This document shows, one piece after another, positions 1 through 11,600 of a DNA stretch of 64,000 nucleotides. The stretch lies in the NCBI GenBank assembly GCA_022818135.1, contig JAFMSR010000015.1, positions 19,007,132 through 19,071,131 of the forward strand. The letters are read 5' to 3'. Under the pieces are notes generated by a model. The model made no database searches, was not told the origin of the DNA, and saw nothing but the letters and a program-made list of their open reading frames with translations. Source of the DNA: Saxidomus purpurata. Lineage: Eukaryota > Mollusca > Bivalvia > Venerida > Veneridae. Position numbers and translations under genes: made by a program. Numbering within the stretch: the stretch's first letter is position 1; every line of letters begins with the position of its first letter.

Positions 1-880
1 ATGATATTAAGTTCTCTTATGCAATAAGAATCTGTTTACCGTATCTCATAAAAATATGAAGACATTTGCAAACTTATTTCAATAAATCAGATCTGAAGGT
101 TAGTCAACACTTCTCAGACCGGCCATTTTTCCATTTAAAAACTAGAAGCAGATCATATGCTTCGAACATGTCTTTTATCAAAAAGTTCTTATTGGTCAGT
201 TATATCTGCATACAAACAGGGAGAAAACAATACGATAGTCACATGGGGAAAGATAATTAGTTGAAATAATGTTTTTGACCACAGATCTACATCTCAACTT
301 GAAAGTGTAAAAAAGTACTAAGAAAAAGGCCTCAAAAGTAGGGTTACCCTGGAAATATCAACCCCATGATTAAACTGTCTCTGTCATCACATTTTCTTCT
401 AATCTGAAGAAAGCTTAAATGGTATAGTTCACAACCCAGGTATAAATAGTTATCCAAAATATTGCACCCAAAATATTGCACTTAAAAATGACTGCATACA
501 GTAACTTTCAAAGGGTCACTGAAACAGGACGGTCACTAAAACAGATAGTTAAAAAAAATGCGGAACATTTTATTTCTATGTCTATATGCCAGCAACAAGA
601 ATCCATGTCCCCAACTTTGACGGCTTCAAATATTTATTTAAACCCAAAATATCTTGAAAAAAAAATACATACATGTAAAGCTCATTCCAAGTAGGATCAA
701 TATATGTGAAAAATGATAAGAAACGTGTATGTTTTTTATGCAAAACACTTATACAACACATATAAACTCTACACATGTCAATGTTTTTATTTGTTTACAT
801 CGCTAAATTTCTATCTCAACATTTTGAGGGGCTTTTTTTTGTCAAAATATTGCCCTGATTACACAAAGTGTAGTTACAGA
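1..880. other. AT-rich sequence, nothing recognised
   Basis: Only short ORFs with no family resemblance are present on either strand. I see no splice-bounded exon, RNA gene or repeat structure. Confidence 0.5.
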
Positions 881-882
881 TA

Positions 883-1463
883 CAGTCAACATTGTACATG
901 CGACCACCTGCATTAAGCGACTTTTCTATTCAACGACCACTTGAAATCCCTCCCGACCGTTTTCACCATATAAAATCATTCCATTAAGCGTCCATTTTAT
1001 TGTGCGGCCAGTAAAAATTGGTCCCAATTACTCTAAATATATGTATTAAGCGACCTTTTTTTAGATAAATTGACGAATAACACCTTTAGGTATTTTTCAC
1101 CCGGGTAATTAGCGAGTTTGGATAATGTACATTTATAGCATTAAGTTCATTTGACCTCGTTAAAGACATAATTGGAAATGATGACTATGATGATGATTGA
1201 TGATGACTTGCTATCTAAAAATATGTACATGTTTATAAAAAAATAAAAATTCTTTTAGAATAATTTTGTTATTTAATACAAGATGCCATACAGGAACAAA
1301 ATACAACAAACAAACAAACATACATTGTATATATACATGTATTTTATTAACAGTTCAAAAATGTCTGTCAAGAGAAATATCACAAATTCTATAAAGAGAC
1401 CAATTTATTAAGAGACCGGATTTTGAAGGTCCCTTGGGTGGTCTCTTAATACAATGTCGACTG
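883..1463. mobile_element. MITE with pogo/Tc1-like inverted ends and TA target duplication
   Basis: The left end reads TA-CAGTCAACATTGTA and the right end, on the other strand, TA-CAGTCGACATTGTA. Both arms continue into a shared GACCACC motif. The element is 581 bp, is flanked by TA on each side, and holds several copies of 'ttaagcgacc'-like sequence. No transposase ORF is present, so it is non-autonomous. The TA duplication and the CAGT terminus fit the IS630-Tc1-mariner/pogo superfamily; this assignment is inferred from the ends only. Confidence 0.75.
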
Positions 1464-1589
1464 TATATTGTAAAACTGATTGTTTTAAAGGACAAAAGAA
1501 TAAAGTTTTTAATTTTGACTATTGAAGTACTTATAGTAGTTTTTAATCAGTGAAATTTGTCTCTATTCTCATTGATTTTGAAGTGTCTC

Positions 1590-2052
1590 ATTAGATTTAG
1601 TAGACATTGTCTCATTGGTAAACATTCTTTCCCAATATTGCTGGGGAGGTCACTTGTTTTTACATTGGCTTTTATAGGATTTTTTTTTTAAATCTGCTCT
1701 GAAAGCACAAGGCCTAGAGCTTAGATTTGTAGCAAGTGGCATTGCCTAGTGAACTTCTATCAAGATTGTTCAAATCATGACCCTGGGGTCAAAAATGACT
1801 CCACCAAGGGGTCACTAGTTTTTACATAGGCTTATTACATATATAGGAATAACTTCAAAAACCTCCTTGTCAGAACCACTGGACCCGCAGCTTGGATATT
1901 TGTAATACAGCATTATGTAGTGAACCTCTATAAAGATTGTTTAAATCAGAACCCCCAGATCAAAATTGACCATTTCTGCTAGTGATGACCTTGTTTTGTA
2001 GCCAATGGTAGCCATAATAGCGATGTAGGGCCATCTTGGCCCTCTTGTCATG
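1590..2052 (+). repeat. Pearl/HINE-like tandem-core repeat, fragment
   Basis: Two degenerate units contain 'aaggcctagagcttagatt', 'tgaacttctatcaagattgt' and 'caaatcatgaccc'. The fragment ends in the shared terminus 'ggccatcttggccctcttg'. It is the same family as the well preserved copy at 31410-32633 and is probably a truncated insertion. Confidence 0.7.
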
Positions 2053-2202
2053 TATTTATGGTAACACATGTCCATGGTGATTGTAAACAATGAGCGAAAA
2101 CAGTGATTTTACCAATAGAATTTCAGTATTAATAACTTCTAGGTATATGTGTTTCGATATGTATGTAAGTGTTTAACTCTATAGTCGCCTGTTTTACTCG
2201 CA

Positions 2203-2545
2203 TTTTTGACAGCTTTGAGTAAACAAGACCTATTGACTAGTGGCGATATGCACAACTTAACTAAAACACTTGCATTACCTAGTGGACATCTGTATCTTAA
2301 AGCTTCCGTTTCAAAATTGACCCTGCCCGGATGGTCACTTGATTTTACATATGGTTATAAGGAAATCTTCTCTGAAACCACAAGTCCTAGAGCTTTGATA
2401 AGTATTCAGCAAGTAGCATTGCCTAGCGGACCTCTACCAAGATTGTTAAAACCATGACCCCTTTGATCAAAAGTGACCTTGATCAAGGGTAAGGTTTGAT
2501 ACAGATTTTACATAGGCTTATGTAGGGAAAAGTCTTTCAATCTAT
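2203..2545 (+). repeat. Pearl/HINE-like tandem-core repeat, fragment
   Basis: Two or three decayed units of the family typified at 31410-32633, recognised by 'gaaaccacaagtcctagagc' and 'cctctaccaagattgtt'. An 83-codon open frame here is repeat sequence, not a gene. Confidence 0.6.
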
Positions 2546-3111
2546 TTTCAGGGGCAGAGTTTCTGATTTGCAGAGATAAAGTTGAAGAATGGCAGTGGAG
2601 ACTGGGACTGGCGCAGCATGTCTTTTCTAAGCTTGCTATTAATCCCAAGTACAAATATGACATTAGCAGAAGGTAGGATGAATCTGTAGGATGTCCTTGC
2701 TCCGTTCATGAGACCTTGACGGGGGAAAGAGGTGATGCTAGTTTTGGTGAGTTTGAGTTTCTTTAGGAGGGGCCTTTTAAATGCTTGACTGAAATCAGGT
2801 GTTCTTTACATTTCCTGTAGCAAGGGTGCGAAATATTTGAATGTTGTAGGGATTTTACGGAAAGCAGTAAAAAAAAGTTGCAAAATTTACTTTTGCTGCA
2901 ACTTTCTTGAACTATTAAGGTGGAATAGGTCATAAATAGGTCATAAATAGGTAATAAAATATCATATTTTCTTGTCTGGATGGATATCTGGAAGTTTGTC
3001 TAAGCAACCTCCTACATTGCTATGTAGATATCGAAACTTCACATGTGTGAGCAGTCCCCAGCCTAGTTGCGCATATTGATAGCATTTCCAGATTAATCAT
3101 TATCTCTGCTT
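2546..3111. other. No recognised feature
   Basis: Slightly more GC-rich at 2560-2760. No open frame or splice-bounded exon was found. It may be decayed transposon sequence, but no conserved motif could be named. Confidence 0.4.
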
Positions 3112-3310
3112 TGTTGGCTCATGAGAACAGGGTGAGCCACTCACCGTCTAGCGTCGGTTCAAATCTTCTTGTGAAAAAATACTTGACCAATTTCAACCAA
3201 ACTTTGAAAATCTTTTGAAAACCCAAAGGTACAGAGCTTAGATATTTAGTATGTAGCTTTGTCTAGTGGACCTCTACCAAGAGTGTTCAAATGTGTATAC
3301 AATAGAGAGT
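3112..3310 (+). repeat. Pearl/HINE-like repeat, 5' part
   Basis: Starts with a 'ggctcatgag...ggtgagccactc' head that resembles the AGCTCACC hairpin head at 31410. It continues into one core unit ('acagagcttagatatttag', 'cctctaccaagagtgttcaa') and then stops. Confidence 0.6.
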
Positions 3311-3523
3311 GTCCAGTTTGAAATATTTTTGTTATGATATGAAAAGAAAGTTTTGTATGAAATACATGTAAAGTACATAAAAGACTATATTACTCAACTG
3401 AATTTTCATATTGACCTTTGTATAAAACTCACTGTTAAAGAGAGTCTCTGTTGATAGCTGATCTAATGATAGAACATAAGTATCTCAATAAGTCGAAACA
3501 TAAATATATACACAGTTAAAAAA

Positions 3524-3852
3524 AAAGTGTGCAAAGGGTTTAGACAACTAAAGAAAGTGTGCATAGGCTTTAGACAACTAAAGATATTGTGCATAGGGTT
3601 TAGACAACTAAAGAAAGTGTGCATATGGGTGAGACAACTAAAGAAAGTGTGCATACTGCATAGGGTTTAGACTTAAGAAAGTGTGCATAGGGTTTAGAAA
3701 ACTAAAGAAAGCGTGCATAGGGTTTAGAGAACTGAAGAAAGTGTGCATAGGGTTTAGAGAACTGAAGAAAGCGTGCATAAGGTTTAGAGAACTAAAGAAA
3801 GTGTGCATAGGGTTTAGACAACTAAAGAAAGCGGGCATAGGGTTTAGACAAT
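3524..3852. repeat. 30-bp minisatellite, about 11 units
   Basis: The unit is about 'gtgcatagggtttagacaac' followed by 'taaagaaagt', repeated at 30-base spacing, with one irregular stretch near 3650-3680. Because 30 is a multiple of three, frames stay open on both strands and give spurious 10-residue repeat proteins. No coding evidence exists beyond that. Confidence 0.95.
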
Positions 3853-4583
3853 CATGTACGAAAATATAATTATAGTTAACACATCAGATATTTGGTATCA
3901 AATTAAAGGTTAATTTATGGTTCATATTATGGCATCAATGTTTTCATGTGTTTTGCAGAAAAATGTGAATTTTATCAATGATTTATAAGGTAGGGATCAA
4001 TTTTAAAACTCGTAGATTTGAAAGAAAGTAACTAGAATACTGCAGGATATGTTTAACACAGCGCTTTCCCCTAAAACTAGCCAATATCTTGTGTGACCAC
4101 CTCTTTGACATATAACTGCCAATAAACGAGATCGCATTGACTTGATGTACATGTAACCTATGATGACGTCATTTGGAATCATGTTCAATTTTAATATAAG
4201 TTGTTTAATTTCTTGTTAGAAGGAACGTCCTAGATACTGATACGACGTTGAAATTGCAGTTAGCCACGAATTTTCACATGCATAATAGTGCATAAAAGCT
4301 TACGCAAATTTTGGGACAATGGAAATGTCATCATGACCTCATTGATATATATTGGCACCTTTCATTTTCAATTGAACATTTTTCATAAGAATTAGCAGCT
4401 GATCTCCCCGGTGCTGAGGTAGTAATGTCAGATGGTAAACTTAACGGTAACGTCAAGGGGGCGGGGGGTGGTGAAACCAAGCCCATTGATTAGTTTACTG
4501 GTTTGTAAACACTAATCGATTTGACCTGAACCACATACACGTAGACCACATGCCTGTTTTATCCTTTCACTTCATTTTTGCAG
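3853..4583. other. No recognised feature upstream of the pseudogene
   Basis: AT-rich sequence without a convincing exon. Any 5' exons of the 4584-5239 sequence should lie here or farther left, but none could be identified. Confidence 0.4.
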
Positions 4584-5239
4584 GTTGTGAAGATGGGTGG
4601 CATGGGAGGATTGATATTTTGATGGCTGATGTACCAATTTGTCCAGCTCAGTGTGAACCAGATTTATCTAGACCATTTGAACCCCTGCCATCATCAAGTG
4701 CAAGTCAAATTTCAGATACAGATTCCAGCATTGGCATTGAAGTCAAAAGGAGTATGTTTAGTGAAAATGAATACAGTCAGATTGTTGCAGAAACCATAAC
4801 ATTTTCATTTTTGAAAAACAAAGGTAAAAGTAATGATGCTGTTACATTGATACCATCAATAGCCATAAACAAAGCAGGTGTTCAGTGCTATTTTTATGAT
4901 TCTATGAATGATGTGTTGCTCCAGTCAGGCTACAATGTGCTGGTTGCTAGGAATGAACGATTCTTAGTAAATACAATTGTCCTTATCTAGTTGGCCTTAA
5001 ATCATGAACTATTTTGTACAGGCACCTTACAAGAGATGAAGAGTAGTGGCTTGCAAAAACTGATAGATCTGGCCATGTATAAAGAACAAGTTAAAACACC
5101 ATGCCAAATCAGTCAAGATCGTGGTCGGATGTGCATTTCTGATAATCGGTGGTCAGATGAAACGTATTTAATGAAAGACTTTGCAAATACCTTAGAAGAA
5201 CCTTTTATTAACCCCATTATGCCAGAAGAGCAAAATTAA
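4584..5239 (+). pseudogene. PD-(D/E)XK-nuclease-like exon with one in-frame stop
   Basis: A clean 3' splice site (ctttcacttcatttttgcag) is followed by an open frame starting GCEDGWHGRIDILM. The frame runs to a TAG at 4988-4990 and then continues in the same frame for 82 more codons to 5239. Motifs in order are G-R-I-D-I-L, then I-E-V-K about 50 residues on, then Q-I-V-A-E-T. This D...E-x-K plus Q-x-x-x-E order resembles a PD-(D/E)XK nuclease-like fold seen in uncharacterised mollusc proteins; the assignment is from memory of that family. The interrupting TAG falls in a hydrophobic stretch (TIVLI-stop-LALNHELF), so it could be a TGG-to-TAG change. The 5' exons are not visible. Probably a recently inactivated gene or retrocopy-like fragment. 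Sequencing error at the stop remains possible. Confidence 0.5.
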
Positions 5240-5489
5240 CTGCTGCTAGATAGATTACTTTAAATCATAAAAAGGTTTCGAAACAATTGGTAAAACAGTA
5301 TCATTTAGACAAAAAGACAGACATCAAACCTTTCTTGAAGCTTAACATGAGTCAGAGGGCATGTTTGACATTTTGAATTATGTGAGGACAAAATGTTGAT
5401 GGTCTGATGTCTTTCTTTTGTCCATAATTTCCACATATTCGCTAAACACAGTCACGTAGGACATATTCTCTGAAAATGTTTTACCAATT

Positions 5490-6485
5490 ATAGCTCTTAT
5501 GAGAGCTTATGCCATGGTGATTTGTCCGTCGTCCGTCTGTCTGTCCGTCCCCTGAATGTTGCCGTTTGTGTTGCATATGGGGTGCAGCCAATAAGCAATC
5601 TACATGTATCTGGCACTTTTCATTTGACTTTCATGAAACTTGCTGATAAGGATCCCTGCACCTTATAGATGATCCCTATTGTTTTTGGGTCAAAAGTCAA
5701 GGTCACAGTGAGCTCCAATAACGTGTCCTTGATAACACTACGGATCAACATTTTCATTCAACTTTCATTAACATTCCTGTAGGTTCCATGGACCATGTTG
5801 ATGATCCCTATTGTTTTGGGGCCAGTGGGTCAAGGTCACATTGACCTCTGTTAGATCTTCCTTGATAACATACTACAGGTCACAATTTTGATTCAACTTT
5901 CACTAAAATTACTCAGCAGGTTCCCAGTAACATATAGATGATCCCTATTGTTAGCATTTTCACAGGATTTTCATGAAACTTGAGCAGAATGACTGTCTTG
6001 GTAAAACCTACGTTGAGTTCGAATATAGTTCATCTTGGGTAAAAGAAAACTAGGTAACATGGTCTAATAAAAAACCTTAGTCACAGGGCTCAAGGTGAGC
6101 TATTATGATTGCCTTGTGTCCGTTGTCTGTGTCGGAATGACTGCCTTGATGAAATCTAGGTCGAGTTCAAATATTGGTTATCTGGGGTCAAAAACTATGT
6201 TATGGGGTCTAATCATAGATAAACATTGTGAATGCATTTTTCATTGGATCTTTCTGAAATTTGGTCAGAATGATTGTCTGAATGAAATGTAGGTCGAGTT
6301 TGAATATGGGTCATCTGAGTTCAATAAACTAGGTCTTCCGGTCAATTCATAGGTGTATTTACTGAAGTCTTCATTTTCGCTGGACCTTCATGAAACTTGG
6401 TCAGAATGACTGCCTTGATGAACTCTACGTCAAATTATAATATGGGACATCTAGGGTTAAAATCTAGGTCATGTGGTAAAATCAT
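5490..6485 (+). repeat. Pearl/HINE-like element with about 135-bp tandem core
   Basis: The head contains GTCCGTC-type tracts (5527-5552). Units repeating about every 132-137 bases follow. The first set is marked by 'gatgatccctattgtt' near 5668, 5801 and 5938. The second is marked by 'gtcagaatgactgccttgat' near 6131, 6263 and 6400. A second internal head at about 6076 ('ggctcaaggtgagctattatg') suggests two nested or adjacent insertions. Confidence 0.7.
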
Positions 6486-6649
6486 TGTAAACCCTTGTGT
6501 ATGCCACAGAGGTGACATTTACCACACACTAATCATGATAGTTGTTCAGTATGTATTTTTCTAGGCAAAAGTCTAATCTGGGTCATTTTGGGGTTAAACA
6601 TTACTTCGCACAGTCACATCAATGAAAAATCTTCTTAACACACTAGAGG

Positions 6650-7145
6650 CTACATTTATAACCCAATCATCATGAGCTTAGATATTTAGCATGTGTCATT
6701 AACTGGTTGATCTCTACCAAATGTGTTCAAATTATGACCCCGGGTCAAATTTGACCCAAATCGGGGGTCATTTGTTTTTACATATGCTTTTCTGGAAAAA
6801 ACTTTTAAAAAATTCTTCTTTGAAACCATTAGTCACAGAGCTTAGATATTTAGCATGTGGCATTGCCTTGTAGACTTCCACTAAAACTGTTCAAATAATG
6901 AACCCCCCGGGGGTCTCTTGATTTTATAAAGGCTTATGTAAGAAAAGTTTTCAGAATCTTTATTTTTGAAACCACAAGGCCTAGAGCTTAGATGTTTGAC
7001 ATGTATTATAGCCTAGTAGACATCTTCCAAGAATGTTCAAGTTATGTCCCCCAGTTTAAAATTGACCCTTTCTGGTACTGATGACCTTGTATTATAGCCA
7101 ATATTAGCCAGGTGGGCGATATGGAGCCATCTTGACCCTCTTGTT
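6650..7145 (+). repeat. Pearl/HINE-like tandem-core repeat, 3' part
   Basis: Three degenerate units of the 31410-32633 family ('agagcttagatatttagcat', 'aagaatgttcaagttatg') end in 'gagccatcttgaccctcttg'. The CTCTTGTT terminus matches other families in this window. Confidence 0.75.
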
Positions 7146-7189
7146 TTCATAGTGATGGGTTTACAAAACATTTACAGTTTTAAACAAAT

Positions 7190-8682
7190 TTCAGTGTGTA
7201 ATAAAGAAGTTAAAAGCAGAAGAAAACTGCAATAATAGTTTATTATACAAAATATAGAATTTATAGATAAATAAATAAATATCAAATAACACAGTGTTTT
7301 TTATGTTTTGTTTAGTCAGATTAAGTCCAGGTAAGACCAAATATATCTTAAATACAACTTCAACTTCTCATTTTGATTCTTTTAATTTTATCGTTGTTTC
7401 TAATTATTTCACAAATACAAGGATCAAGCCATGCCATATGAAAACTAACAAACTTAGCGAATAGTATGCACTGAATTTATTTGCCGTGAGATCTTGGTCT
7501 TTGACGTTCGACTATCCACCTAGGGACCGTTCCCTACCAGTTCCTTCTTTTAGGTATATCAACAGTAACTGAGCTAAGTTGGGAGATGTTGTTTCGCCAT
7601 CGATTTTCATACAGAATGGCTTATATCATCATATAATTGTAAAAATGTCTAAAATATCACTGAAAGAAATTATACTAGTTGAGTAACGCAAAACAATTGT
7701 AAGTTGCTCGTGCGACCATTTTAAATTACTCCATTTTTAATGATAGATTAACACCGTATTGCTGAGGCATAAAAGAGTAAACACAAAACAAAGTAAAAGA
7801 CATTTCGGACAATGGACATGGGATAATAATAATATCCTTTATAAAACACACACACAAATAAGCTTTGAAAGTGTTGGTATCATAGAAACCTCTGTTACAT
7901 AAAAAGTAGTTCCGTTTTAGTAAATGAAAATGAAAAGCTATATTAATATTTATGTGTTATAGTTTGTTTGTTTAATTTTCAACTAAATCATGCAAATTTT
8001 ATAATATTCACTGCTGTATTTCTAGTTTCGATCCAAAAAAGGACGTAACAAACCCTTTCACGTATTTGATTACCTTGATTCTTCAATATATTTAACACAA
8101 AACTGTATAAAAATCGGTACAATGTCTAAATAAAAAGTTTTCAGAAATGTATCTCAATAAAGCGAGAAAATTGCATTGGTCAAAAAATGTTTCGAAGTAA
8201 AACATTGTTCTCAACAATTTACTACTTTACTATTTCTTAGAACATTTTACAATATAAAATAAGTTAAATAAATCTACTCGCAATGCGTGCACACTCCGTA
8301 ATCTGGAAACATACATGCTGTTCTCCTGTACAGAACCTTTGTTCTGAACTTTCGTTGTAGATTTATACATTAAACACAATAATTAATAAGGAAGTTATAG
8401 TGTACGTGCGCGTGTGAGTTTGTCAAGGGTCCGTGCGTATGGTTTGCAGATGCGTTTGTAAAAGTGTACATACTAATTGAAAAGAGTTAAAGTTATCCAT
8501 AACAAATATGAAGTACATGTGCAATATAAAGATTAAAACGTTATATCATTACAATAAGTTGATATTATAACATATCAACAGCTGCTAATTCTAGGGATAT
8601 GAGGAAATTGTGAGTTTCAATGTGTTGTCTTGGCGAGAACTACCGAGCCCATTTCTTATCAATTCCTCTTCTGTTCTTTGAT
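7190..8682 (-). other. Downstream flank / possible 3' UTR of TMEM272-like gene A; duplicated segment
   Basis: This stretch aligns in order with 25735-27586. Matching landmarks include 'cagtgtgtaataaagaa' (7194 and 25737), 'gaaaactaacaaactt' (7440 and 26187) and 'tttaacacaaaactgtataa' (8090 and 27198). No independent gene is visible. The part nearest gene A has a conserved terminal-exon stretch (about 8598-8685) shared with gene B and is probably 3' UTR. Confidence 0.6.
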
Positions 8683-11600
8683 TTACTGAAACAGAAAACA
8701 CACGAATCTATGAAACTGTCATTGAAGTTGAGTGAGATTTTGTACGAATTCTAGAAAAAAATTGGTTGCCATACTGAAAGTACTTTCAAATTGTTATTTA
8801 TTTTCTTTGTATCATATATAAAAGAAATATTCAAGAAAAATCAATGGAATCGACAGGTAGCCATTTGTAAACGTGTCTAAACTTCAAAGCATTTTTTATT
8901 AAATCCACTGACATTTTGAAATTTTATCTAAACGTATATATAGCTGTATACGAGTTTAATAAACACTTTATTTTTCATAGACAGTCTTTCTGACTCACAT
9001 TGTTATCAAAAGTCTGAAAATTATACATTTTCGTTGGCACACCAGCAAACTGTATATATTTTATCCTTATAGAAATATTCATTTCTGCTCTCAAGAAAGA
9101 TTACATCTCTACACGTTTATATACATCTCCATTATCTAAATATAGTTTCCACTTCTCGTTTTTAAAGATAATAATGTCATTTTCTACAACAATATAACAG
9201 CAGACTTATTAAAAGATATTGGGTGCAAAACAAAAATATCGTGTCGACAAATAAACATACCATATATTCTGCACCCCGTCCTTTGCAAGCCCTGCAGACA
9301 AGACAACCAATCAGAACGATCCAGAGGCCCATGAAGATCCAATCAAGTGTCGCCATTGCAAACGCAAACGTGATAAGGCTTTCGTTACAATCTCCCTGTG
9401 TGCAGCCTGTGGTGACGTTTCCCGTACATGGATTGAAATCATCCGCTGTCACTTTGCCGTAATTTGGGTACACCCACACACTGCCTAGAAAATAAATATT
9501 AAGGTTTTTTTAATGTTTCATCGTGCTTTTAAACAAAACAGACAACACTATGTTTTTCGATCCAAATGGTGTTTCACATATGCAAAGCATGTATAAACTT
9601 TGCAGAGCAAATGGATTTAGTATATACATGTGCCAGCAAGCATCACAATACTGATCTTCCCTTATACCAAGCACAAACCAGTGTTTAAGTAATGTTCCCC
9701 TTTAACAGAAAGAATCGAAAATAAAGTAACAGGGCTAAATTTGCGAAATTTGAAATACGCGAAACATAAACGACACGTGATACTTTTTGTATAGATCATC
9801 CGTTTTGGAAAAGACAAGAACTATGAATTGCAGTTGTTACAAGTAAGTTTGTTTATATATGTCAATATATGCTAGCAAGATATTAACAGTGATAGTGATT
9901 ATAAAATGTTACTTGTCATATGTATGTATTTGTCATTGTCTCACGGAGCACAAAGAACAAAAGGGGGACTAAATTTATCGGATCTTGTGATTTGCTGCAG
10001 TATTTACTAACGCAGCAAAGGTCATTTTAGAGACAAACGGGAGCGTCTAACTGGACTGGACCCAGACAATAGAATGTTAATCGTTTAATTCAGTCGGTAG
10101 TTCTGAAAGTTATACCATAGTTCATAACGGTCATGCAATAAAATGTAATATGGTGAAGTTAGATGTTTAATCACAATGAATGTACAATAAATACTTTGCA
10201 CCGAGTATTTGTTCTGGGTTATTGTTCGACCAAGGTAGATAGAAATGAAAGTAACCCTTCAGATATCATTAGAAGTGATTAATCCCAACTTGTGTTTTGG
10301 TCAGTATGGCACTTCAGCACTCTACGGTACTGTAAACTCTGATATCCTATGTAAGTGTGGCACTTCTGATCACTAGTAGTACTGTAGTACTCCATAATAT
10401 GTACAGTTATGTAGTATTCGACTTATTCTAGTACTTTTTTAAAATCGCACCGTCCGTCTGTCTGTCTGCCCAGTAGACATGGGGTAAGGGTTTGAGTACA
10501 ACTTAGCATTGTGAGGTTCTTTGAGTTCACTCCGTCATTATGGGGTTAAAAATGGCATTGTGGGATTAAATAATTTCATTGTTGGGTTAAAAAAAGATCA
10601 AAGAAATAACCTCACAAAGTCCGTCTGGTAAGCACGTCCGTCTGTGCGTCCCCACTTACACATTCGTGTCCGGTTTGTAAGTTTGTCATGCATCGAAGGA
10701 TTTTAAAATAATTTGGCACACATGTCAAGCACATTAAGACAACGTGTCGCGTGCAAGACCCACGTCCCTACCTCAAAGGTCAAGGTCACACTTATAGTTT
10801 GAAGGTAATGGAATCCTCTATATATGCATATATGCACACATTCGTTTCCGGACTGTAACTTTGTCATGCATTGAAGGATTTTAAAATAACTTCGCACAAA
10901 TGTCTAGCACATCAAGGAAAAGTGATGTGTGCAAGACCCACGTCGTTACCACAAAGGTCAAGGTCACACTTGGAGTTTTTAGGTAATGGAATCCTGTATA
11001 CCTGCATACATTTGTGTCCGGACTATAACTTTGTCATGCCTTGATTGATTTAAAAACAACTTGGCACATATGTTCAGCACATCAAGCTGATGTCGCGTGT
11101 GCAAGACCCCTGTCCCTACCTCAAAGGTCAAGGTCACAATTAAAGTTTATAGGTAATGGAATTCTGTATATATGCAATGTTAAGCTTATCAAGACAATGT
11201 GTTGTCTGCAAGAACCATGTCCCTACCTCAAAGGTCAAGGTCACGGTTAGTGTTTAAAAGTAATGGAATACTGTATGCATTGTAACTATGTCATGCATGG
11301 AAGGATTTAAAATTACATAGCACATTCTTTGAGCCCATGGAGTGGACAAGACTGTCAGACACCTCTTTCGGGGACATTCGGGTGTTTTTCTTCTTATTTT
11401 CGTTACAGCGGCCCTTGCATCGGGCCGGAGCTATTTTCTCTCTTATGAAAAGGGACAATGCATGGTTGCTACAGAGCAAGTTTGATGACATTAAACGACT
11501 AGAAGCTGTTTAAAGGTTGTTCTATTTTTAATTCTTGTAACAGTCGTCAATGTGTGCAATGGATTTGGAACCATTTTCAATTTTCTTTAAATGGGACAAT

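Noticed and set aside
3463..3869. Repeat proteins on both strands
   Set aside because: Products of the 30-bp minisatellite. Both strands are open, as expected from unit length alone.
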